64,000 nucleotides of DNA, taken from Armatimonadetes bacterium CG06_land_8_20_14_3_00_66_21. Its GTDB lineage: Bacteria; Armatimonadota; Abditibacteriia; CG2-30-66-41. Below the pieces are notes generated by a model that searched no databases, was not told the origin of the DNA, and was given only the letters and a program-made list of their open reading frames with translations. Where the stretch lies: the NCBI GenBank assembly GCA_002779825.1, contig PEVN01000512.1:1-64000 (forward strand), given 5' to 3'. The first letter of the stretch is position 1. Each line of letters starts with the position of its first letter. The translations under genes were made by a program, and so were the position numbers. Below, piece by piece: positions 1 through 9,195 of this stretch.

Positions 1-906
1 GGTCAGCCCGAACCCAAGACCGGCCTGCACGAATGCATCTCGCAGTTGGGCAGACATGAGCCGGTGCACTTTGGTGCCGGGTGGCGTGTTGAAGTCGCCT
101 GCCGCCACCAACGGCCCGGTCACCTTTTCGCACAGCCGCAGCAGGGCGACAGACTGCTGCGTCCGCACCGCAGAGGCCCGCCGAAGGCCGTGTGCCAGCG
201 AACCCACAGACTCGGCATGCAGCGCCCCGATGTCAGAGGTCATGAGGTGGACGTTGACCACCGTGACCCGCTGCCCTCGCACGTCGATCGCGGTCATCAG
301 AGCCTGACGAGCGACCGTTGGTGAGCCCAGCGGAACGACCCGGTTCTTGACGATGGGGCAGCGCGACAGGGTCATTCCGCCGCGGCTCGTGCGCTTGACC
401 TCGTAGCCGCTCAACGCAGCCGCGAGTGCGGGAGCCGGGTCTGGGCTGTTCCCGATCCCGGCGACCTCCTGCAGGCACACCACGTCTGGACCGGTGTCTC
501 GGATGATCCGGGCCACATTGTCCACGCCACCGGTAGCACAGTGGATGTTGTACGTCAGCACGCGAAGGGCCGGCGCCCCGGCCGACCGTCCATTCAGTAG
601 AGGAACCCGTACGCCCATGAGCACCCAGCATGTCCAGGCAAGGGCGGCAGCATTGACGGCCAGCGCCGTCCCGCAGCGGCGGAGAACACTGACGCTCCCC
701 AGCAACGCCGGCAGCACAAGGAAAGGCTGCTGCGGCATGAACGCGAGCAGGACGCCCAGCCAATGTCTCTCGCCCACATACCGCTTGGCACCCCAAGCAG
801 CGACTACTACTACCAGGGAGAGCCACGAGGCTGCGAGCAGGAGCCGCTCGCCCCTTGGCCGGGCGCGTGTCCCCGTCTCCCCAGCTCCTCGTTCCGAGTC
901 CCTCAA
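1..906 (-). CDS. Endonuclease/exonuclease/phosphatase family protein with N-terminal membrane segment (3' end truncated by window edge)
   Basis: Reverse-strand frame reads LRDSERGAGETG...LLLAASWLSLVVVVAAWG...LRVLTYNIHCATGGVDNVARIIRDTGPDVVCLQEV...VTVVNVHLMTS...VAAGDFNTPPGTKVHRLM; EEP motifs (QE, GDFNTP). TTG start at 906 is a guess. Not in ORF track because it has no ATG start and no stop in window. Confidence 0.75.
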   Translation of the reverse strand, partial: MRDSERGAGETGTRARPRGERLLLAASWLSLVVVVAAWGAKRYVGERHWLGVLLAFMPQQPFLVLPALLGSVSVLRRCGTALAVNAAALAWTCWVLMGVRVPLLNGRSAGAPALRVLTYNIHCATGGVDNVARIIRDTGPDVVCLQEVAGIGNSPDPAPALAAALSGYEVKRTSRGGMTLSRCPIVKNRVVPLGSPTVARQALMTAIDVRGQRVTVVNVHLMTSDIGALHAESVGSLAHGLRRASAVRTQQSVALLRLCEKVTGPLVAAGDFNTPPGTKVHRLMSAQLRDAFVQAGLGFGLT

Positions 907-1065
907 CAGTCAAAAACCTCCACCGGCAGCGGCGACCGTGATTGTACAGAGTCCGGCGCCACGCGTCCACGGGCCGGGTGCCCTGGCACAAGCGACCGTT
1001 TCATGCTATCCTCTGCGGACGAAACAGTCTCGGGCCTGCAATACTCCCAAGGAGGGAAACCGCTC

Positions 1066-1479
1066 GTGGCAGCAGACGACATCACCATCCAGGACATTCA
1101 GGACTTGCGGCCGGCGTGCTATGGGTGCACCAGCACGAACACGCGGATGATCCACCCAAGCGCCGGCTTCAACGATTCGGGCAAGTTCATCATTCAATGC
1201 GGGCAGTGTGGCAGAGTGCGGACCGTCCGGGACGAGCACGTGCGCGAGATGCTGTCCGCAGCCTCGGGACACGCAGCCGCCGGGGAGGACGTCACCGTCT
1301 ACTACCAGGTGGCGATCTATTACCGCAGCGACGACTACCAGGGCGCGGTGCACTCGACGTACGTATTCACCGACCGCCACCGGGCGCAGCAGGAAGCCGA
1401 CACGTTGGTGGAGCGCTACGAGAAGCAATTCGGCTGGGCGACCGCCCATGTCATCCCCGTTCGGGTCGCGGAAAGCTGA
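1066..1479 (+). CDS. Small hypothetical protein with CxxC...CxxC zinc-ribbon-like N-terminus
   Basis: GTG start preceded by aaggaggg; CYGC...CGQC cysteine pairs. Confidence 0.6.
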   Translation: MAADDITIQDIQDLRPACYGCTSTNTRMIHPSAGFNDSGKFIIQCGQCGRVRTVRDEHVREMLSAASGHAAAGEDVTVYYQVAIYYRSDDYQGAVHSTYVFTDRHRAQQEADTLVERYEKQFGWATAHVIPVRVAES

Positions 1480-1605
1480 TTCGCGCAAGGCGTGCTCGCC
1501 CTTCCGCTGGACAGATAGTTGCATGTCTCCCCTCTTGGAAGTGGAGTCTCGGCCCGCCTGCTGACGGTCCGGGGAGCGTGAATCTGTCCGGATCCTGGCG
1601 AGCCG

Positions 1606-2337
1606 ATGAAGCTGTCTCTCTTTGTCCCCTGTTACGTCGATCACTGCTTTCCCAAAGCCGCCATCGCCACGCTGCGCGTCTTGGAGCATCTGGGTCACAC
1701 GGTTGAGTACCCCGAAGGGCAGACCTGCTGTGGGCAGCCTGCCTTCAACAGCGGCTACTGGGACGAGGCACGCGCCGTCGCCCGCACCTTCCTGCGCGCC
1801 TTCCGCGACTGCGAGACCATTGTCGCTCCCTCTGCAAGCTGCGCGGTCATGGTGAAGGTGTTCTACAAGGACCTGTTCCGGGGCGACAAGGACGAAGCCG
1901 AAGCCTGCGCACTCGGCGACCGCGTCTTCGAGTTCAGCCAACTGCTCGTCAACCAACTGGGCGTCACCGACGTGGGCGCGACGTTCCCCGGCAAGGTCAG
2001 CATCCACGACTCCTGCCATGGGCTGCGGGAGCTGGGGATCAAGCAAGAACTTCGCACGCTGCTGCGGTCCGTCCGCGAGCTGGAATTGGTGGAACTCGAC
2101 TACTCCGAAGTGTGCTGCGGCTTCGGTGGCACCTTCAGCGTGAAGTTCCCCGAAGTCTCCACCTCCATGGCCGATGACAAGATCGCGGACCTTCAGCAGA
2201 CCGGCGCGCGATATGTCGTCTCGGCCGACACGAGCTGCCTCATGCACCTGCAAGGCCGGATGCAGAAGCGCGGTCTCGAAATCCAGACGCTGCACATCGC
2301 CGAACTGCTGCACCAAGGGCTCCCTGCGGCGAACTGA
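1606..2337 (+). CDS. lutA: (Fe-S)-binding protein, LutA/YkgE-like (two CCG domains)
   Basis: CYVDHCFP, TCCGQPAFNSGY, HDSCHGLRELG, CCGFGGTFSVKFPEVS. Confidence 0.85.
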   Translation: MKLSLFVPCYVDHCFPKAAIATLRVLEHLGHTVEYPEGQTCCGQPAFNSGYWDEARAVARTFLRAFRDCETIVAPSASCAVMVKVFYKDLFRGDKDEAEACALGDRVFEFSQLLVNQLGVTDVGATFPGKVSIHDSCHGLRELGIKQELRTLLRSVRELELVELDYSEVCCGFGGTFSVKFPEVSTSMADDKIADLQQTGARYVVSADTSCLMHLQGRMQKRGLEIQTLHIAELLHQGLPAAN

Positions 2338-2365
2338 CGGGCACGTGGCCCCAAGGAGAACGGAA

Positions 2366-3793
2366 TTGCCGGACTACGACATCGGCAAGCTTGCACAGAG
2401 TCTCAGGGCAATCTGCGGCCCCGCGGGCGTTATCGCCGACCCAACCGACCTGCTGACGTACGAGTGCGATGCCTACATCGTCGAACGGGTCACCCCCGAC
2501 TTGGTGGTGATGCCGGCGACGACCGACGAAGCGGCACAGGTCATGGCGCTGCTGCATCGCGAGGGAGTGCCAGTGACGCCGCGTGGCACAGGCACCAGCT
2601 TGGCCGGCGGTTGCCTGGCCGCCAGCGGCGGCGTGGTGGTAACGACCACTCGCCTGAAGCGCATTCGGGAGATCGACCTCCGCAACCGCTACGCCGTGCT
2701 CGACGCGGGCGTCATCAACGCCGATCTGCACCGCGCTGTCAACCCGCACGGCTACCACTATGCGCCCGACCCGTCGAGCGAGCAGTCCTGCACAATCGGC
2801 GGCACGGTGGCGACCAACGCCGGCGGCCCCCATACGCTCAAGTGGGGGGTTACGACCAACCACGTACTCGGTCTGGAGGTCGTTCTGCCCGAGGGTACTG
2901 TCCTCAACGTGGGCGGTCCCACCCCGAACCTGTCCGGCTATGACCTGACGGGTGTGCTCGTCGGCTCCGAGGGCACGTTGGGGTTGGTAACCGGCGTCAC
3001 GGTTCGCCTGGTCCGGCTGGCAGACGCCGTCCGAACGATGCTGGCGATCTTCGACCGGCTGGAGGACGCAACGGACACGGTCACCGACATCATCGGCACC
3101 GGCATCGTGCCGGCGGCCCTGGAATTGATGGACCAGACGATGTTGGGCGCGGTCGAGTCCGGTCTGAAGGTCGGCTTCCCGACCGATGCCGAGGCGGTTC
3201 TCATTATCGAGTTGGACGGGCTGGAGCCGGGGCTCGACGAAGAGCTGGAGGCGGTCACCGGAGTCTGCGAGCGCCACGGCGTCCGCGAGGTCCAGCGCGC
3301 AAACACCGAGGCAGAGCGCGCCGCGCTGTGGAAGGGACGCAAGCGCAGCTTCGGCTGCATCGGCAAGCTCAGTCGGTCATTCGTGTGCGAGGACGGCGTT
3401 GTCCCGCGACCGAAGCTGTCTCAGGCGATCCGGGAGATCGGCAAGCTCGCGTCGCAGCACAAGATGCGGGTCGCCATCATCTCGCACGCTGGCGATGGCA
3501 GCCTGCATCCCATCCTCCTCTACGACGAGCGCGACCGAGCACAGGTCGAGACCATGAAGTGCTGCAGCGAGGCGATCATGCGGAAGTGCCTCGAGCTTGG
3601 CGGCACCTCTTCGGGTGAGCACGGCATCGGCTGGGAGAAGGCCAAGTACCTGCCGGTGCAGTACAGCGTTGACGACCTCGACTCGATGCGGCAGATCCGG
3701 GGCGTGTTCAACCCAACCGGCCGGTGTAACCCGCACAAGATCCTGGGCTCAGACGTGCCGTTGGTGGAATCGCTGAGGGGTGAGGCAGCATGA
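2366..3793 (+). CDS. glcD: FAD-linked oxidase, glycolate oxidase subunit GlcD-like / D-lactate dehydrogenase
   Basis: PRGTGTSLAGGC, GGTVATNAGGPHTLKWG, VGSEGTLG, HAGDGSLHP, GTSSGEHGIG; TTG start with aaggag upstream, in frame with track ORF 2174..3793. Confidence 0.87.
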   Translation: MPDYDIGKLAQSLRAICGPAGVIADPTDLLTYECDAYIVERVTPDLVVMPATTDEAAQVMALLHREGVPVTPRGTGTSLAGGCLAASGGVVVTTTRLKRIREIDLRNRYAVLDAGVINADLHRAVNPHGYHYAPDPSSEQSCTIGGTVATNAGGPHTLKWGVTTNHVLGLEVVLPEGTVLNVGGPTPNLSGYDLTGVLVGSEGTLGLVTGVTVRLVRLADAVRTMLAIFDRLEDATDTVTDIIGTGIVPAALELMDQTMLGAVESGLKVGFPTDAEAVLIIELDGLEPGLDEELEAVTGVCERHGVREVQRANTEAERAALWKGRKRSFGCIGKLSRSFVCEDGVVPRPKLSQAIREIGKLASQHKMRVAIISHAGDGSLHPILLYDERDRAQVETMKCCSEAIMRKCLELGGTSSGEHGIGWEKAKYLPVQYSVDDLDSMRQIRGVFNPTGRCNPHKILGSDVPLVESLRGEAA

Positions 3794-5115
3794 TGAGGGA
3801 ACTGGAAGCGCAACTTGCCGGGATCGTCGGCGAAGGTGGATTGCAGCAGGGAGGCGGCTCCGAGTATAGCGTCGACGGTGTCGTGCCAGGCTTGGTCGCC
3901 TTCCCTGAATCAGCCGCCCAAGTCGCGGAACTGGTGAAGGTGGCCAACGCCAACGGACTGAAGGTAGTGCCCTATGGCGGCGGCACCGCCATGGGCCTGG
4001 GCATGACGCCGGAGCGCGTTGACCTGGTCCTCAGCACCAAGCGGCTGACCGACACTCCCCACGACGACCGGCGCGACATGACCCTCAGCGTCGGCGCCGG
4101 CATGACGCTGTCTGCACTGAACGCCCGGCTCGCGGAGGACAACCTCTGGCTGCCGCTCGACCCGCCGGACCCAGAGCGCGCAACTATTGGCGGTCTCGTC
4201 GCGGCCGACCAGTCGGGTCCTCTTCGGCACGGCTTGGGGACCCTGCGCGACCACGTCATCGGCATGAAGGTCATCTCCGCCGAAGGCAAGCTCGTCGCCG
4301 CTGGCGGCCGGGTCGTGCGCAACGTCGCCGGCTACGACATGTGCAAGCTGCACATTGGCGCCCTGGGGACGCTGGGCCTCCTCGTGGAGGTCTCACTCAA
4401 GCTGGCGGCGCGCCCGCAGGCGAACGCGATCGTCCTGGCGAAACTCAGCAGCGTGGCCGACGCGGAGCCCTTGATCGCCGCAGTCCTGGACAGCTCCCTC
4501 GAGCCGGTGCTCCTCGAACTGGTCTCCGGAACAGCCTGCGGCGCCGCAACCGCCGGGCTGCTTCCCGATGGCGCTGTGGTTGCGGCGGGCTTCGCCGGAA
4601 ACGGGCAGCGGGTTGCGTGGCAGGCGGAGGCATTCGCAGCACTCGTCGCCAGCCAGAGCTTGCAGCTCCTCGCTTCCCGCTCTGGCAACGAAGCACAAAC
4701 TGCGCGTGAGGCGCTTGCCGAGGTTCACGGCGGCGACAGTGCTGACGTGGTGCTCGTCGCCTCAGTTCTCAGCAGTCAGGTGGCGGAACTCCTCACCCGC
4801 GCCGCAGCCCTGAGCGAGCCGCGCGGTGTCGCGATGGGCGCCGCCAGCCACGCGGGCAAAGGACTTGCGCGGCTGTTTCTTCGCGGCGAGGAGCAAGCGC
4901 TCACCGAAGTCACCCACGCCGCCCGCGAGGTGGTCGTCGAGCGGGGCGGCAGCCTCATCGTCGCGAAGGCCCCGCCAAAGCTCAAACCCCTGCTGAACGT
5001 CTGGGGCGCGCCGGCCGGGGACCTGGCTGTCCTGCAAGCTGTCCGGCGGACGTACGACCCCAACGAGACGCTGAATGCGTACCGACACGCAACTGCTGTT
5101 CGCGGTGCCGCGTGA
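3790..5115 (+). CDS. glcE: FAD-binding oxidoreductase, GlcE-like
   Basis: VPYGGGTAMGLG, PPDPERATIGGLVAADQSGP, RNVAGYDMCKLHIGALGTLG; overlaps the preceding stop by 4 nt (ATGA). Confidence 0.83.
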   Translation: MMRELEAQLAGIVGEGGLQQGGGSEYSVDGVVPGLVAFPESAAQVAELVKVANANGLKVVPYGGGTAMGLGMTPERVDLVLSTKRLTDTPHDDRRDMTLSVGAGMTLSALNARLAEDNLWLPLDPPDPERATIGGLVAADQSGPLRHGLGTLRDHVIGMKVISAEGKLVAAGGRVVRNVAGYDMCKLHIGALGTLGLLVEVSLKLAARPQANAIVLAKLSSVADAEPLIAAVLDSSLEPVLLELVSGTACGAATAGLLPDGAVVAAGFAGNGQRVAWQAEAFAALVASQSLQLLASRSGNEAQTAREALAEVHGGDSADVVLVASVLSSQVAELLTRAAALSEPRGVAMGAASHAGKGLARLFLRGEEQALTEVTHAAREVVVERGGSLIVAKAPPKLKPLLNVWGAPAGDLAVLQAVRRTYDPNETLNAYRHATAVRGAA

Positions 5116-5185
5116 CAGCACACCCAAAGAGCGCACTTAGCGGACAGAAACGCCAAGGACTCCTGCCCGGCTCGCCCCTCGCTCT

Positions 5186-5220
5186 GAAATCTCCACTCGG
5201 AGATCTGGAATCTGAATTCT
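5186..5220. repeat. Degenerate 7-bp tandem repeat, five units: GAAATCT CCACTCG GAGATCT GGAATCT GAATTCT
   Basis: Read directly; lies in the glcE-glcF junction about 20 bp before the ATG at 5240. Confidence 0.6.
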
Positions 5221-5239
5221 CGTAGGAGCCGACCTCGAC

Positions 5240-6472
5240 ATGCCCGTGCAGACGTGCCTGGAATCAGAACAGAAGCAGCTCTTTGAGGAAATTGAGGAAG
5301 ACGTACTGGGCTGCATTCACTGCGGCCTGTGCCAGGCGTTCTGCCAGTCGTTTCGGGCACTTGGGTCGGAAGCCTCCAGCCCACGAGGCCGCGTGCATCT
5401 CATTCGCGCCGCCAGCGAAGGCCGCGTCGACCTCGGCAACCAAGGGTTCGAGCATTTCTGGCTGTGCACTCTGTGCAACCGGTGTGAGTTGGCTTGTCCC
5501 ATCGGTCTCAAGATGGCCGACTTGGTCCGCAAGGTGCGGAACATCTATGGCGATCGACTTCCCGAGGGACTCCGCGCCACGGTGGCCGCCCATCTGGACA
5601 CCGGGAATAACATGTCGGTCACCAAAGAAGACTACCTGGACACGCTTGAGTGGATGGAGGAAGAACTCCAGGCAGAGCTGGACGACCCCACCTTCCGCAT
5701 CCCCCTCGACGTCAAAGGCGCGCGCTACCTGCACACGTTCAACCCCAAGGAACCCCGGTTCTACCCCCTGCTCATCCAGTATGCGGCCAACATCTACCGC
5801 GCCGCCGGCGAAAGCTGGACGGTCAGCAGCGAAGCCTGGGACGTCACCAACTACGCGCTCTATGATGGCAACGACGAACGCGCCACCGAGATTGCGCGAC
5901 GCCTCTTCGATCGCGCGCGAGAGTTGGGCGTCGAGGCGGTGGTTGCGTCCGAATGCGGGCATGGCTACTACGCCATGCGGTGGGGCGCCGAGAAGTGGCT
6001 AGGCAAGGAAAACGTCCTCCCGGTTCGGAGCGTGGTTGAGGTGATGGCCGACTACATCACGTCGGGCCGGATTCAGGTGGACCCTTCCGTCCACGCTGGT
6101 GCGCTCCACACGTACCATGACCCGTGCCATCTCGGCAGAAAGGGCGGCATCTTCGACGAGCCGCGGCAGATCATCCAAGCCTGCGTCCCCAACTTCGTCG
6201 AGCTGGCCGACAACCGAGAGAGTAGTTGGTGCTGCGGCGGCGGCGGTGGTGCCCTGGCGATGACCGAGTTGACGCCAAAGCGACGCCTGACGGCGGAGAT
6301 GAAAGCCGAGCAGATTCGCCAGTCGGGGGCGGAGATTGTGATCACCGCCTGCCACAACTGCCACGACCAGCTCGAAGACATCAAGAAGGTCTACGGGTTG
6401 ACCTACAAACTGAAGAACCTCAGCGAAATCGTGTCCAAGGCGTTGGTCCAACCGAGTGCGGAAACGGCGTAG
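5240..6472 (+). CDS. glcF: (Fe-S)-binding protein, glycolate oxidase iron-sulfur subunit GlcF-like
   Basis: CIHCGLCQAFC, CTLCNRCELACP, YHDPCHLGRKGG, CCGGGGGALAMTE, CHNCHDQLEDI. Confidence 0.8.
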   Translation: MPVQTCLESEQKQLFEEIEEDVLGCIHCGLCQAFCQSFRALGSEASSPRGRVHLIRAASEGRVDLGNQGFEHFWLCTLCNRCELACPIGLKMADLVRKVRNIYGDRLPEGLRATVAAHLDTGNNMSVTKEDYLDTLEWMEEELQAELDDPTFRIPLDVKGARYLHTFNPKEPRFYPLLIQYAANIYRAAGESWTVSSEAWDVTNYALYDGNDERATEIARRLFDRARELGVEAVVASECGHGYYAMRWGAEKWLGKENVLPVRSVVEVMADYITSGRIQVDPSVHAGALHTYHDPCHLGRKGGIFDEPRQIIQACVPNFVELADNRESSWCCGGGGGALAMTELTPKRRLTAEMKAEQIRQSGAEIVITACHNCHDQLEDIKKVYGLTYKLKNLSEIVSKALVQPSAETA

Positions 6473-6545
6473 GGGTACCAACCAGTTGCCACTGGGTCAC
6501 ACTGACAGCAGGGGTGTCCTCATCCTGTCCAGGAGAGTTTCGAAG

Positions 6546-7967
6546 TTGAGACCGGAAGCGGACGACTTTCGCACCAGGACCGCCGACAGCCTGACCAAGG
6601 ACGGACTCAAGCAGCGGTGCCAGACGAACGCTTGGCTCGGCCACACGAAACGGGCACATGCTGCCGCGCAGATGCCTGAGTGGCAGCAGCTTTGCGCGTG
6701 GGCACGAGACGTCAAGCGGCACACCGTCGAGCACTTGGCGGACTACCTCGAGGAGTTCACCCGCAACGCGGAGCGTGTCGGAACGCAGGTTCACTACGCT
6801 TCAACCGCGGCGGAAGCGGTCCAGCAGGTTGCCGAGATCGCGAAGCAGCACCGGGAGGGGCCGATCACCAAGGGCAAGTCGATGGTCAGCGAGGAGCTTC
6901 ACCTCAATGGCCACCTCGAGGCGGCGGGGTTGCTCCCCCTTGAGACCGACCTGGGCGAGTACATCGTGCAGCTTGCCGGCGACCGGCCTTCGCACATCAT
7001 CACGCCCGTGATGCACATGGACCGGCAGCAGATCGGCCGACTCTTCGCCGACAAGCTGGGCCTCGACTACACCGACGACCCCCAAGCCCTGACTGCGGTG
7101 GCGCGGGAGCGGCTCCGCGAGGCTTTCCTCGCCGCCGCCGTCGGCGTCACTGGCGCCAACTTCCTCATCGCGGACACCGGGAGCATCGTCCTGGCCGAGA
7201 ACGAAGGCAACATCCGGCTCTGCACCACGCTGCCCCGCGTTCACATCGCCCTCGCCGGTCTCGAGAAGCTCCTCCCCCGGCTCGCGGACTTGGGCGGGTT
7301 TCTTCGCCTCCTGCCGCGGTGCGGCACCGGTCAGAAGATGACCGGCTATGTCTCCCTGCTCACCGGTCCCCGTCGTGCGGGCGAAGTGGAAGGTCCGGAA
7401 GAGGTGCACGTCATCCTGCTCGACAATGGCCGGAGCGCGCTGCTCGCCGATCCGCACAAACGGCAGATCCTCACGTGCATCCGCTGCGGGGCCTGCCTCA
7501 ATGCATGCCCGGTCTATCGAACGGTTGGCGGCCATGCCTACGACTCGGTGTATCCTGGTCCCATCGGGAAACTGCTCGGCCCGCACAGCATCGGTACGGA
7601 TCACGGCACGGACCTTCCTTTCGGGTCCTCGCTGTGTGGCGCCTGCACCGAAGTCTGTCCGGTGAAGATCGACATCGCGCACCTGTTGCTCTACCTCCGG
7701 CAGGAAGCCGTGAAGAGCGGACACGGCGACTTCCTGTGGAACGCGGGCTTCAGCGCGTGGAGCACCGCGACGCAGTATGCGCCGCTCTATCGGGCCGGCG
7801 CTGCGTTGGCCAAGTTGGGCAGGGCGGCGCTCGACCGCACTGGCGGCTTGGAGGCCCTGCCCGGTCCCCTGGCGGGCTGGTCGCGCACGCGGGCCTTCCC
7901 GCCCTTCGCCAAGCGCTCCTTTGATCAGTGGTGGAAGGACACCCAAGGAGGGCAAGAGGTTGAGTAA
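6546..7967 (+). CDS. lutB: Lactate utilization iron-sulfur protein LutB
   Basis: KGKSMVSEELHLN, CIRCGACLNACPVYR, GHAYDSVYPGPIGKLL, CGACTEVCPVKIDI; TTG start after aggag, in frame with track ORF. Confidence 0.85.
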   Translation: MRPEADDFRTRTADSLTKDGLKQRCQTNAWLGHTKRAHAAAQMPEWQQLCAWARDVKRHTVEHLADYLEEFTRNAERVGTQVHYASTAAEAVQQVAEIAKQHREGPITKGKSMVSEELHLNGHLEAAGLLPLETDLGEYIVQLAGDRPSHIITPVMHMDRQQIGRLFADKLGLDYTDDPQALTAVARERLREAFLAAAVGVTGANFLIADTGSIVLAENEGNIRLCTTLPRVHIALAGLEKLLPRLADLGGFLRLLPRCGTGQKMTGYVSLLTGPRRAGEVEGPEEVHVILLDNGRSALLADPHKRQILTCIRCGACLNACPVYRTVGGHAYDSVYPGPIGKLLGPHSIGTDHGTDLPFGSSLCGACTEVCPVKIDIAHLLLYLRQEAVKSGHGDFLWNAGFSAWSTATQYAPLYRAGAALAKLGRAALDRTGGLEALPGPLAGWSRTRAFPPFAKRSFDQWWKDTQGGQEVE

Positions 7968-8649
7968 GGAAAGCGTCTTGAACGCGGTGCGCGGAGCTCT
8001 GACCACAAGTCACGGCGCGGCGCCCCCAGCCTACCCCGTCGAGCCGGCGCCGCGGTCCGCCGTGACCACAGACCCCGACGCCCTGTGCCGAGAGTTCGTG
8101 CAGGAATTTGACAAGCTGGCTCAGTACGAGGATCAGCGGTTCGGGGCGGCTTGGCGCGTGGCGTCCGTTGACGAGGCGCGTGCGCGCGTCTGCGCCCTGT
8201 TCGCGCGGGAGGATGTTCGCCAGGTGTGCGCCTCGCCTTCGCCCCTGCTGGACGAAGTCCTGAGCGACGCCCTCCGCCAACAGGTGGACTTCACCCTCGC
8301 GACGACCCCAGAGACGGCCGGCGCAAACCTGAGCACCTTCGACTTGGGCCTCACCGATTGCCTCTGTCTCTGCGCCCGAACGGGATCGATCCTGGCGTCT
8401 ACGGCAGAGATGGTCAGCCGTGCCGTGTCCCTGCTCCCGCCCGTGCACCTTGTGCTGGCGCGAGTCGGTCAGCTTGTCCCCGACATTCCCGACGCAATTG
8501 GCCTGATCGCCTCGATGCCGGGCTTCCCCGACGACCTCCCCGCCGCCTACACCTTCATCACCGGGTCCAGTCGCACCAGCGACATCGAGAAGGTGCTGGT
8601 CGTGCCGGCACACGGGCCGCGCGAGGTCTTCGTCATCATCCTGCCGTAG
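7960..8649 (+). CDS. lutC: Lactate utilization protein LutC
   Basis: LUD-type protein following LutB; LGLTDCLCLCARTGSI...LLPPVHLVLARVGQLVPDI...ITGSSRTSDIEKVLVVPAHGPREVFVIIL; TTG start after aaggagg overlaps lutB stop. Confidence 0.82.
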   Translation: MSKESVLNAVRGALTTSHGAAPPAYPVEPAPRSAVTTDPDALCREFVQEFDKLAQYEDQRFGAAWRVASVDEARARVCALFAREDVRQVCASPSPLLDEVLSDALRQQVDFTLATTPETAGANLSTFDLGLTDCLCLCARTGSILASTAEMVSRAVSLLPPVHLVLARVGQLVPDIPDAIGLIASMPGFPDDLPAAYTFITGSSRTSDIEKVLVVPAHGPREVFVIILP

Positions 8650-8674
8650 CCTCTCCTCTGCTGGCTCGTGGCCG

Positions 8675-9100
8675 CTACTCACGGACGAGGATCTTGAAGC
8701 GCTTGCCTTGCGGTGCTTCAGCGGCGATGGCTTTCACGTCCGGCAGCCGGCTCAACAACAGGAATCCACCGAAGGACAGCAGCGCGCCGAGGAGGATGGT
8801 CAACTCGAAGGCGATGATGGTGTAGGGCAGGATCGACACATTTGGCTTGCCGCCGGTGATCAGCCCGTAGCGCAGCGCGGTGTAGATCGTGAAGGCGAAC
8901 CCGAAGCCCCCGCCACTGATCGCGCCAATGTAGCTGAAGACCTTCAGCCAGCTAGGCTTGGACGACAGCAGATGCTCCGCCTCAGGCACCGGGAACGGCG
9001 TGCGCACCTCGAGGGTGTCTTTCGGCACGCCTTTCCTGACGAGGTCTTCGAGGGCTTGGACGAATTCGTGTTCGTCGTCGAATTCGAGTTGACGAGTCAT
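8675..9100 (-). CDS. actD: Alternative complex III subunit ActD (DUF3341)
   Basis: MTRQLEFDDEHEFVQALEDL...DTLEVRTPFPVPEAEHLL with two TM helices, downstream of ActC. Confidence 0.82.
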   Translation of the reverse strand: MTRQLEFDDEHEFVQALEDLVRKGVPKDTLEVRTPFPVPEAEHLLSSKPSWLKVFSYIGAISGGGFGFAFTIYTALRYGLITGGKPNVSILPYTIIAFELTILLGALLSFGGFLLLSRLPDVKAIAAEAPQGKRFKILVRE

Positions 9101-9195
9101 ACTCGGAACTCCCAATGGGTCCCCGCTGCGTAATGGACGCCACCTGGCCGGCAATGCGTGGGCGTGGGCGCCGAGCACTACTGGAGGAGCGGCGG

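Noticed and set aside
233-991. 252-aa minus-strand ORF in track
   Set aside because: Different frame from the endonuclease/exonuclease/phosphatase protein at 1-906, which carries the GDFNTPPGT motif.
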